The notes beneath the pieces were generated by a model. It did not search any database. It was not told where the DNA came from and was given only the letters and a program-made list of their open reading frames with translations. From assembly GCA_964481035.1 (NCBI GenBank), contig CAYZSE010000016.1, positions 1 to 31,623 of the forward strand: DNA of 31,623 bases. Direction: 5' to 3'. A program made the position numbers and the translations under genes. Shown here piece after piece: positions 24,519-31,623 of the stretch (position 1 is the stretch's first letter; each line of letters opens with the position of its first letter). This stretch comes from JAAAPF01 sp964481035. GTDB taxonomy: Bacteria; Pseudomonadota; Alphaproteobacteria; Geminicoccales; Geminicoccaceae.

Positions 24519-24881
24519 ATGGCCGAACTGTTCGTGCGGATCGATCTCGGCGCCGGGCGCATGCTCGGGCCGGGCAAGGTGCGCCTCTTGGAGCTGATCG
24601 ACGAGGTCGGCTCGATCTCGGGGGCGGGGCGGGCGCTCGGCATGTCCTACCGCCGCGCTTGGCTGCTCGTCGACGCGACCAACCGCTGCTTTCGCGCGCC
24701 GGTCGTCGCGGCGCGGCCCGGCGGCAAGGCCGGCGGCGGCGCGGCCCTCACGACGTTCGGCCGCGAGGTGGTGGCCCATTTCCGCGCGATCGAACGCCGC
24801 GCTGCCGCCGCCGCCGCTGCGGATCTCGAGGCGCTCGAGAAGGCCGCGGCGGAGCCCCTCGCATCGAGCCTTTCTCGGTGA
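24519..24881 (+). CDS. Short ModE-like HTH regulator without TOBE domains
   Basis: This is a 120-residue protein with the winged HTH of ModE (VRLLELIDEVGSISGAGRALGMSYRRAWLLVDATNR, about 21-56). ModE normally also has C-terminal molybdate-binding TOBE domains; here the protein ends in an alanine-rich helix, so it is the HTH-only form. It ends the mod gene set and is transcribed with it. ATG 24519 follows GGAGG. It should bind a Mo-box and may repress modABC; how it senses molybdate without TOBE domains is unclear. Confidence 0.88.
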   Translation: MAELFVRIDLGAGRMLGPGKVRLLELIDEVGSISGAGRALGMSYRRAWLLVDATNRCFRAPVVAARPGGKAGGGAALTTFGREVVAHFRAIERRAAAAAAADLEALEKAAAEPLASSLSR

Positions 24882-24890
24882 GCGGCGACT

Positions 24891-24907
24891 GGGCGCCGCA
24901 TGCGCCC
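24891..24907. terminator. Weak GC hairpin between convergent genes
   Basis: GGGCGC and GCGCCC form a 6-bp stem with a 5-base loop in the 38-base gap between the ModE-like gene and the convergent small membrane gene. There is no T-run, so intrinsic termination is doubtful. Confidence 0.25.
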
Positions 24908-24919
24908 GCGCGGCGATCG

Positions 24920-25156
24920 TCAGGCGCGGCGGGCGGGGCGCGCGCGGCGGGGCGTCGGCTGGGCTTTCGCCGGCGTGTGCCGGGCGAGGTCGTGCAGCGA
25001 GCCGGCGACGTCGCCGAGGGCGCGCTCGGCGGTCACGGCGCGCGCCGCGCGGAGCGTCGAGCGGGTCAGGCGCACCAGCACGAGGGCGGCCGCGCCGAGC
25101 GCACCGGCGGCGAGGTAGGCCAGCACCTGCGCGTCGATGAGGATGTCACCGTTCAC
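24920..25156 (-). CDS. Small single-span membrane protein of unknown function
   Basis: This is a 78-residue protein: a short acidic N-terminus, one membrane helix (about 9-30, AQVLAYLAAGALGAAALVLV), a helical region, and a basic proline/arginine tail. I recognise no family. The GTG at 25156 follows GGAGAA by about 6 bases; the longer frame is shadow of upstream genes. It is the last of four minus-strand genes that begin with TRAP Q at 27692, with a 53-base gap before it that holds a possible promoter. The N-out/C-in orientation is suggested by the basic tail. Confidence 0.6.
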   Translation of the reverse strand: MNGDILIDAQVLAYLAAGALGAAALVLVRLTRSTLRAARAVTAERALGDVAGSLHDLARHTPAKAQPTPRRARPARRA

Positions 25157-25196
25157 GATCGTTCTCCGGCCTCGGCGGGCACCGGCACCCATCCTA

Positions 25197-25205
25197 GGTA
25201 TATCA
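25197..25205 (-). promoter_or_regulatory. Weak extended -10 element before the small membrane protein
   Basis: TGATATACC on the minus strand matches TGN plus four of six TATAAT positions, in an AT-rich patch 40 bases ahead of the GTG at 25156. No -35 is evident. Confidence 0.22.
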
Positions 25206-25209
25206 ACAC

Positions 25210-25740
25210 TTAGCCGTCCGCGCTCGATCTTTCGAGAGCCTTGGCCTTGTCGTCGAGGGTGTCGAGCAGCAGCGCCACGGCGTCGCGGCCTTGCCGCAGC
25301 CGCTGCTTTTCGATGTTGAGGCGATGGCGCAGGCCCGTCGCCACGCCCGCCAAGCCGAGGCTCGCGCCGAGCAGGGCGAGCCCCCCGCCGGAGACCAACG
25401 TGCCCGCGGCGATGCCGATGGTGGCGGCCGCCGCCATGGCCACGCCGGCGGACTGTCCCCAGAACGGCAAGGCGAGGATGAAGTCGTCGAGCCGGGCGAT
25501 CTCCCGGTCGAGCGATCGGCAGGCGTGCCGGGCATGGCGGCGCAGCGCGGCGATGACGTCGTCGGCCTCGTTGATCGCCGCGAGGCGCTGCAGGAGATCG
25601 CCGGTCGCAACCGGATCGCCGGCGATGGTGCAGACGAGCGTCGCCGGATCGCCCGCCGATAAGCTCGTCGGATCGAGGCGCGCCTCGCGGATCGCGTCGA
25701 TCAGGCGCTCGGCGGGTCGTTCCGTCGCCGGCTCCGCCAC
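25210..25740 (-). CDS. Unknown protein with a glycine/alanine-rich hydrophobic hairpin
   Basis: This is a 176-residue protein: a helical, charged N-terminal half (about 10-85), two adjacent hydrophobic segments rich in glycine and alanine (about 93-135), and a basic C-terminal helix (about 136-176, RHRLNIEKQRLRQGRDA). I recognise no family. The GTG at 25740 is preceded by GAGGGG, which overlaps the stop codon of the TRAP permease gene, so it is probably translated from the same message. A membrane hairpin with both ends in the cytosol is the simplest topology. Function is unknown; location suggests some connection to the transporter, but this is inference. Confidence 0.65.
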   Translation of the reverse strand: MAEPATERPAERLIDAIREARLDPTSLSAGDPATLVCTIAGDPVATGDLLQRLAAINEADDVIAALRRHARHACRSLDREIARLDDFILALPFWGQSAGVAMAAAATIGIAAGTLVSGGGLALLGASLGLAGVATGLRHRLNIEKQRLRQGRDAVALLLDTLDDKAKALERSSADG

Positions 25741-25755
25741 GGCCGCGCCTACCCC

Positions 25756-27141
25756 TCAATCGAAGATCACGCTCGGCAACCAGGTGGCCAGCGCCGGAAA
25801 GGCGCCGACGAGGCCGAGGCCGACGAGTTGGATGACGACGAACGGCGCGATGCCGACATAGATGTCGGTGGTCTTGATCTCCGGCGGCGCGACGCCCCGC
25901 AGGTAGAAGAGCGCGAAGCCGAAGGGCGGGGTGAGGAACGAGGTCTGCAGGTTCACCGCGATCATCACGCCGAGCCAGATCGGATCGAGGCCCATCATCA
26001 ACAGGACCGGCCCGACGATCGGCACGACGACGAAGACGATCTCGATGAAGTCGAGGAAAAAGCCCAAGAGGAACATCAGCGCCATCACCACGAACATCGC
26101 CCCGAAGGCGCCGCCGGGCATGGCCGAGAGGACCTCGTGGACGATCTGCTCGCCGCCGAGGCCGCGAAAGACGAGCGAGAAGACCGACGCCCCGAGGAGG
26201 ATGACGAAGACCATCGAGCTGATCTTGGTCGTCGACTGCATGACGTGGCGCAGCACGGCGAGGCTCAGCTTGCGCCGGGCGAAGGCGAGGACCATGGCGC
26301 CGACGGCGCCGACGGCCGCGCTCTCGGTCGGCGTGGCGATGCCGGCGAGGATCGAGCCGAGCACGGCCATGATCAAGAGCGCCGGCGGCAGGAGCGCGCC
26401 CAGCACCTTGGGGAGCATCGTCTGGCCGACCTCCAGCTCCATCGGCGGGGCCATGTGCGGCTTGGTGAAGGCGATGAAGAGTTGCCAAGTGATATAGAGC
26501 GCGACGAGCAGGAGGCCCGGCAGCATGGCGCCGGCGAACAGGTCGACGACCGAGACCGGATCCGGCGCGAAGTTGCCGAGCGCCAGCTGCGCCTGCGTGT
26601 TGGCGCCCTGCATGATGTCGCCGAGGATGACCAGCGCGATCGACGGCGGGATGACCTGGCCGAGGGTGCCCGAGGCGCAGATCGTGCCGCAGGCGAGCTT
26701 GGGGTCGTAGCCGGCCTTGAGCATGGTCGGCAGGCTCAGCAGGCCCATCGTCACCACCGTGGCGCCGACGATGCCGGTCGACGCCGCCAGCAGCATGCCG
26801 ACGAGCGTGACCGAGACGGCGAGACCGCCCCGCACCCGGCGCATCAACAGGCCCATCGTCTCGAGGAGCTGCTCGGCGATGCCCGAGCGCTCCAGCATGA
26901 CCCCCATGAAGACGAACAGCGGAACGGCGACCAGCACCTCGTTGACCATGACGCCGAAATAGCGCGACGCGAGGCCGCCCAAGAGGCGCATGTCGAAGAT
27001 GCCGAGCACGTCGCCCAAGAGCGCGAAGGCGAGCGCGGTCCCGGCGAGCGAGAAGGCGACGGGAAAGCCCAAGAGGAGCACCCCGCAGGCGACCGCGAAC
27101 ATGCCGAGGCTCAAGATTTCGCCGAGCAGGGCGTCGCTCAC
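25756..27141 (-). CDS. TRAP transporter large permease subunit, second system
   Basis: This is a 461-residue permease of the DctM type, longer than the one at 4288, as in TRAP systems for mannitol/chloroaromatic-like or larger solutes. Typical segments are VNEVLVAVPLFVFMGVMLERSG (about 66-87), GYDPKLACGTICASGTLGQVIPPSIALVILG (about 145-175), GIATPTESAAVGAVGA and the late SFLTPPFGFALFYLRG. The GTG at 27141 overlaps the DctQ stop (GTGA), indicating coupled translation. No binding-protein gene is adjacent. Confidence 0.92.
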   Translation of the reverse strand: MSDALLGEILSLGMFAVACGVLLLGFPVAFSLAGTALAFALLGDVLGIFDMRLLGGLASRYFGVMVNEVLVAVPLFVFMGVMLERSGIAEQLLETMGLLMRRVRGGLAVSVTLVGMLLAASTGIVGATVVTMGLLSLPTMLKAGYDPKLACGTICASGTLGQVIPPSIALVILGDIMQGANTQAQLALGNFAPDPVSVVDLFAGAMLPGLLLVALYITWQLFIAFTKPHMAPPMELEVGQTMLPKVLGALLPPALLIMAVLGSILAGIATPTESAAVGAVGAMVLAFARRKLSLAVLRHVMQSTTKISSMVFVILLGASVFSLVFRGLGGEQIVHEVLSAMPGGAFGAMFVVMALMFLLGFFLDFIEIVFVVVPIVGPVLLMMGLDPIWLGVMIAVNLQTSFLTPPFGFALFYLRGVAPPEIKTTDIYVGIAPFVVIQLVGLGLVGAFPALATWLPSVIFD

Positions 27142-27692
27142 GCGCCGAACTCCGCCTGGCGCCGCTCGGCCTCGGCGGTGAACTCCGGCTCGCCCCTGAG
27201 CACGAGGAGCGAGCGTGCGGCGAGGGCCGCCGCCTGCATGGCGACCAGGACGCAGAAGATCGGGATCACGGTCTTGAGGAGAAAGAGGCCAGGCAGGCCG
27301 CCGGCCTCTCGAGAGCTCTCCAGCTTCGCCCACGACGTCGCGACGTAGGGCAAGGCGACCCAAAGGACGACGAGCACCGTCGGCAGCGCCAGGAACAGCG
27401 CGCCCAGGAGGTCGATCCAGGCCTTGTAGCGGGCCGAGGCGCCGCGGTAGAACACATCGACGCGGACGTGGCCCTCGTGCAGCAGCGTGTAGGCGGCGCC
27501 GACCATGAAGACGACGCCGTGCAGCCAGACGTAGCTCTCCTGGATCCACACCCGACCCCAGGAGAAGCCGTAGCGGGCGACGACGACGAAGAAGACGATC
27601 AGCACCATGGCGAGCGTCAGCCACGACACGGCCCGGCCGATGCGGTCGTTGAGCGCGTCGGTGAAACGGACGAACTGCTTGAGGCCGTGCAC
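27138..27692 (-). CDS. TRAP transporter small permease subunit, second system
   Basis: This is a 184-residue DctQ-type protein with four hydrophobic helices (about 21-44, 56-75, 95-118 and 142-165) and the family-like WIQESYVWLHGVVFMVGAAYTLLHEGHVRVDVFYR segment. The GTG at 27692 follows a very strong AGGGGAGGAG, which sets the start against a longer open frame. It is first in a minus-strand operon, divergent from the acuI-like gene. The 150-base gap between them should hold both promoters. Confidence 0.9.
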   Translation of the reverse strand: MHGLKQFVRFTDALNDRIGRAVSWLTLAMVLIVFFVVVARYGFSWGRVWIQESYVWLHGVVFMVGAAYTLLHEGHVRVDVFYRGASARYKAWIDLLGALFLALPTVLVVLWVALPYVATSWAKLESSREAGGLPGLFLLKTVIPIFCVLVAMQAAALAARSLLVLRGEPEFTAEAERRQAEFGA

Positions 27693-27783
27693 TGCCCTCT
27701 CCTCCCCTGTTGTTGTCGTCGGGCCCGCGAGCTTTCGGGTTCTAGGGGATCGCGCGGCGGGCGGCAAACCCGCGCGTGGCCGG

Positions 27784-27812
27784 TTGCTCTGACCTGGGCT
27801 TGCGGCTAGACA
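27784..27812 (+). promoter_or_regulatory. Candidate promoter for the acuI-like gene
   Basis: TTGCTC (27784-27789) and TAGACA (27807-27812) are separated by 17 bases, about 30 bases ahead of the gene. Both are partial matches to the sigma-70 consensus. GGGCT and AGCCC arms overlap the -10 and could be an operator. Confidence 0.3.
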
Positions 27813-27842
27813 GCCCGTCTGTTCGCTGGCGGAGGGCTGACC

Positions 27843-28838
<996 letters not shown>

Positions 28839-28843
28839 GGGCC

Positions 28844-29278
28844 GTGCGCGTGCTCGTCCTCAACGGCCCCAACCTCAACCTCCTGGGCGAGCGCGAGCCC
28901 GAGCTCTACGGGCGCACCTCGCTCGCGGACGTCGAGGCACGCGCGGCGGCGTTCGGCGCCGAGTTGGGCCTCGAGGTGCGCTGCCTGCAGAGCAACCACG
29001 AGGGCGCGTTGATCGACGCCGTCCACGCCGCGCGCCACGACTGCGCGGCGATCGTCATCAACGCCGGCGGCTTGAGCCACACCTCGATCGCACTCGCCGA
29101 CGCGCTGCGCGCCTTCGCGGGCCGCATCGTCGAGGTGCACCTCACCAACATCCACCGCCGCGAGCCCTTCCGGCACCACAGTCACGTCGCGCCGGTCGCC
29201 GACGCGACGCTCTGCGGCTGCGGGCCCATGGGCTACGAGCTGGCGCTCCGCTTCCTCGCCGCCGACCGTCCGTCATGA
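28844..29278 (+). CDS. aroQ: 3-dehydroquinate dehydratase, type II (AroQ)
   Basis: This is a 144-residue dodecameric enzyme that converts 3-dehydroquinate to 3-dehydroshikimate in aromatic amino-acid synthesis. It has LNGPNLNLLGEREPELYG (5-22), including the catalytic tyrosine and the mobile-loop arginine, then INAGGLSHTSIAL (about 74-86), and VEVHLTNIHRREPFRHHSH (about 98-116), which includes the general-acid histidine. The GTG start at 28844 is set by the conserved VLVLNGPN start. It overlaps accB by four bases (ATGA). The aroQ-accB-accC order is typical of alphaproteobacteria. Confidence 0.96.
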   Translation: MRVLVLNGPNLNLLGEREPELYGRTSLADVEARAAAFGAELGLEVRCLQSNHEGALIDAVHAARHDCAAIVINAGGLSHTSIALADALRAFAGRIVEVHLTNIHRREPFRHHSHVAPVADATLCGCGPMGYELALRFLAADRPS

Positions 29279-29712
29279 GCAAGCTCGAGGTCGACGCCGG
29301 CCTGATCGAGACCCTGGCGGCGCTGCTCGACCGCACCGGCCTGAGCGAGATCGAGATCGCGGAAGGCGACAGTCGGATCCGCGTGGTCAAGGGCGGTGGC
29401 GCACCGGCGCACGGCCCGCTCCCGGCGGCGGCGCCCAGCGCCGTCGTCGAGGCCGCCTCGCAGGCGGAGACGACGCGCGAGGGCACCGTGCACTCGCCGA
29501 TGGTCGGCACGGTCTACCTCGCGCCCGAACCCGGGGCGGCACCCTTCGTGAGCGTCGGCCAGCGGGTCGAGGAGGGGCAGACGCTCGTGATCGTCGAGGC
29601 GATGAAGGTCATGAACCCGATCCGCGCGCCGCGCGGCGGGACGATCATGGAGATCCTCGTGCAGAACGCCTCGCCGGTGGAATTCGGCGAGCCGCTGCTC
29701 GTGATCACCTGA
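29275..29712 (+). CDS. accB: Biotin carboxyl carrier protein of acetyl-CoA carboxylase (AccB)
   Basis: This is a 145-residue carrier in fatty-acid synthesis. The N-terminal helical domain (about 5-38, DAGLIETLAALLDRTGLSEIEI) is followed by an Ala/Pro linker and a biotinyl domain (about 70-145). The biotin site is K111 in VEAMKVMN. The PEPGAAPFVSVG thumb-like insert is characteristic of AccB. It is coupled to aroQ by an ATGA overlap, and accC follows by 12 bases. Confidence 0.97.
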   Translation: MSKLEVDAGLIETLAALLDRTGLSEIEIAEGDSRIRVVKGGGAPAHGPLPAAAPSAVVEAASQAETTREGTVHSPMVGTVYLAPEPGAAPFVSVGQRVEEGQTLVIVEAMKVMNPIRAPRGGTIMEILVQNASPVEFGEPLLVIT

Positions 29713-29724
29713 GGGCCGGCGGCG

Positions 29725-31077
29725 GTGTTCAAGAAGATCCTCATCGCCAACCGCGGCGAGATCGCGCTGCGCATCCTGCGCGCGTGCAAGGAGCTCGGCG
29801 TCTCGACGGTAGCGGTCCACTCGACCGCGGATGCGGCCGCCATGCACGTGCGGCTCGCCGACGAGAGCGTCTGCATCGGCCCGCCGCCCGCGACCGAGAG
29901 CTATCTCAACAAGGCCGCGATCCTGGCCGCGGCCGAGATCACCGGGGCGGACGCGATCCACCCGGGCTACGGCTTTCTCTCCGAGAACGCGGACTTCGCG
30001 GCGATGGTCGAGGACCACGGCTGCACCTTCATCGGCCCGAAGCCCGAGCACGTCCGTATCATGGGCGACAAGATCGCCGCGAAGACGACGGCGGTCGAGC
30101 TCGGCCTGCCCGTGGTGCCGGGCTCGGCCGATGCCGTCGCCACGCTCGACGCCGCGGCCCGCACGGCGCACGAGATCGGCTACCCGGTGCTGATCAAGGC
30201 GGTCGCCGGCGGCGGTGGGCGCGGGATGACCGTGGTCTGGAGCGAGGCCGATCTCGAGCAGGGCTTTCGCACCTCGCGCAGCGAGGCGCTCGCCGGCTTC
30301 GGCGACGACCGCGTCTACGTGGAGAAGTACCTCGACCATCCGCGCCACATCGAGGTGCAGGTCCTGGGCGACGGCCACGGCCAGGCAGTGCACCTGGGCG
30401 AGCGCGACTGCACGTTGCAGCGCCGCCACCAGAAGGTGCTCGAGGAGGCGCCGGCACCCATCCTCGCCGCCACGCAGCGGCGCGAGATCGGCGAGCGGGT
30501 GGCCTTGGCCATGCGGACGCTCGGTTACCGCGGCGCCGGCACGGTCGAGTTCCTCTACCAGGACGGCACCTTTGCCTTCATCGAGATGAACACGCGCCTG
30601 CAGGTCGAGCATCCGGTGACCGAGCTCGTCACCGGCATCGACCTCGTCGTCGAACAGATCAACATCGCCGCGGGCGTGCCCTTCCGCCTGCGCCAGGACG
30701 AGATCCGGCTGCTCGGTCACGCCATCGAGGTCCGGATCACCGCCGAGGACCCGGACACCTTCCTGCCGCGGCCCGGTGCGGTCACGGCGTACCATCCCCC
30801 GGGCGGGCCCGGCGTGCGGGTCGACAGCGCGCTCTACGCCGGCGCGATCGTGCCGCCGCACTACGACAGCCTGATCGCCAAGCTGATCGTCCACGGGCCC
30901 GACCGCGACATCTGCATCCGTCGCCTTTTGCGCGCGCTGCAGGAATATGTCATCGAAGGGTGCGGGACCACGATCCCGCTTCTGCGCGACATCCTGACGG
31001 CCGAAGAGGTGCAGGCGAACCGTTACGACACGGGCTGGCTCGGGCGGTTCCTCGCGGCCCGCCAGCGGCGCGACTGA
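29725..31077 (+). CDS. accC: Biotin carboxylase of acetyl-CoA carboxylase (AccC)
   Basis: This is a 450-residue ATP-grasp enzyme that carboxylates the biotin of AccB with bicarbonate and ATP. It has the start FKKILIANRGEIALRILRACKELG, the glycine loop VAGGGGRGM (about 163-171), the EKYLDHPRHIEVQVLGD lid region and the catalytic EMNTRLQVEHPVTE segment (about 288-301). Length is normal, and the GTG start at 29725 is fixed by the conserved N-terminus. It may also serve other biotin enzymes in the cell, although the sodium-pump decarboxylase here should not need it in the decarboxylating direction. Confidence 0.97.
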   Translation: MFKKILIANRGEIALRILRACKELGVSTVAVHSTADAAAMHVRLADESVCIGPPPATESYLNKAAILAAAEITGADAIHPGYGFLSENADFAAMVEDHGCTFIGPKPEHVRIMGDKIAAKTTAVELGLPVVPGSADAVATLDAAARTAHEIGYPVLIKAVAGGGGRGMTVVWSEADLEQGFRTSRSEALAGFGDDRVYVEKYLDHPRHIEVQVLGDGHGQAVHLGERDCTLQRRHQKVLEEAPAPILAATQRREIGERVALAMRTLGYRGAGTVEFLYQDGTFAFIEMNTRLQVEHPVTELVTGIDLVVEQINIAAGVPFRLRQDEIRLLGHAIEVRITAEDPDTFLPRPGAVTAYHPPGGPGVRVDSALYAGAIVPPHYDSLIAKLIVHGPDRDICIRRLLRALQEYVIEGCGTTIPLLRDILTAEEVQANRYDTGWLGRFLAARQRRD

Positions 31078-31090
31078 TGGCGGCGCGGAG

Positions 31091-31623
31091 ATGAGCGACC
31101 TGCGCCCCGACACGCTGCTCTGCGCCTACTCCGTCGGGATCTTCCCGATGGCCAACGATCGCCACGATCGCGAGATCTTCTGGGTCGAGCCACGCCGGCG
31201 CGGGATCCTGCCGCTCGACGGGTTCCACGTCCCCCGCTCCCTGCAGAAGGTCATCCGCCGCGGCGGCTTCGCCGTCACCTACGACGCGGCCTTCCCCGAG
31301 GTCATCCGCGCCTGCGCCGAGCCGGCACCGGGCCGGCCGCGGACCTGGCTCAACGACCAGCTCATCGCCGCCTATGGCGAGCTGGCCGCCGCCGGGCACG
31401 CCCACAGCGTCGAAGTCTGGGCCGAGAGCGAGCTCGTCGGCGGCCTCTACGGCGTCTCGATGGGGGCGGCCTTCTTCGGCGAAAGCATGTTCTCGCGCCG
31501 GCGCGACGCCAGCAAGGTCGCGCTGGTCCACCTGGTCGAGCGGCTCAAGGCGCGGGGCTTCACGCTGCTCGACAGCCAGTTCATGACCGATCACCTGCGC
31601 CAGTTCGGCGGCATCGAGATCGA
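31091..31623 (+). CDS. aat: Leucyl/phenylalanyl-tRNA-protein transferase, 3' end cut by the window
   Basis: This is the first 177 residues of Aat, which adds Leu or Phe to proteins with basic N-termini so that ClpS/ClpAP can degrade them. Family motifs are LLCAYSVGIFPMAN (9-22), IFWVEPRRRGILPLDGFHVPRSL (29-51), SVEVWAESELVGGLYGVSMGAAFFGESMFSR (about 105-135) and FTLLDSQFMTDHL. The ATG at 31091 directly follows GCGGAG, a very short spacing, and it may rely on coupling to accC, which ends 13 bases earlier. The end of the gene lies outside the window. Confidence 0.95.
   Translation, partial: MSDLRPDTLLCAYSVGIFPMANDRHDREIFWVEPRRRGILPLDGFHVPRSLQKVIRRGGFAVTYDAAFPEVIRACAEPAPGRPRTWLNDQLIAAYGELAAAGHAHSVEVWAESELVGGLYGVSMGAAFFGESMFSRRRDASKVALVHLVERLKARGFTLLDSQFMTDHLRQFGGIEI

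Noticed and set aside
25828..27348. A 506-codon plus-strand open frame opposite the second TRAP genes
   Set aside because: It is antisense to a clear DctM gene and has a highly acidic and arginine-rich, family-less sequence.

Overview
The window is a GC-rich, gene-dense bacterial chromosome segment, most likely from an alphaproteobacterium of a Rhodospirillales-like type. The best support is the aroQ-accB-accC-aat order at the right end, a typical alphaproteobacterial neighbourhood. Two TRAP transporters and high third-position GC fit this. No tRNA, rRNA, insertion sequence or CRISPR array was seen. A run of 100 Ns near 9.4 kb shows that this is a scaffold.

Layout. (1) 0-2.4 kb: the end of an unrecognised gene, a small protein with an HTH-like segment, a ring-cleaving dioxygenase (minus strand) and a CrcB fluoride channel. 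(2) 2.7-5.6 kb: a complete TRAP operon (P-Q-M). (3) 5.65-9.3 kb, minus strand: a four-gene sodium-translocating acyl-CoA decarboxylase, with carboxyltransferase, small membrane anchor, biotin carrier and membrane decarboxylase-pump on separate genes. (4) 9.6-16.8 kb, minus strand: a cluster of DUF4212 protein, VC_2705-type sodium/solute symporter, cNMP/CBS/DUF294 protein, an unknown membrane protein, a receiver-only response regulator, and a membrane-bound PAS/degenerate-kinase/DnaQ-type exonuclease. (5) 17.4-21.4 kb: a GhrA-like 2-hydroxyacid reductase, ClpB, and an orphan Phd/YefM-like antitoxin. (6) 21.5-24.9 kb: a molybdate locus (mop, modABC, and a short modE-like regulator). (7) 24.9-27.7 kb, minus strand: a TRAP Q-M pair without a binding protein, followed by two unknown membrane proteins. 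(8) 27.8-31.6 kb: acuI-like reductase, aroQ, accB, accC and the start of aat.

The most unusual part is region 4. A sodium symporter, a predicted nucleotide-sensing nucleotidyltransferase-like protein, a single-domain receiver and an exonuclease tethered to a sensor with a decayed histidine-kinase core lie together on one strand. The symporter/DUF4212/DUF294/exonuclease neighbourhood recurs in proteobacteria, but I know of no established mechanism for it. Here the exonuclease catalytic residues are intact while the kinase core looks inactive, suggesting a signalling nuclease. An intrinsic terminator splits the symporter pair from the DUF294 gene, and a candidate promoter lies before the receiver/exonuclease pair.

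Several genes point to C3 acyl-CoA chemistry: the acyl-CoA decarboxylase, the acrylyl-CoA reductase-like AcuI and two TRAP systems for organic acids. That link is inference. The 100-N gap is flanked by two identical 55-base copies and is probably an unmerged contig overlap rather than missing sequence.
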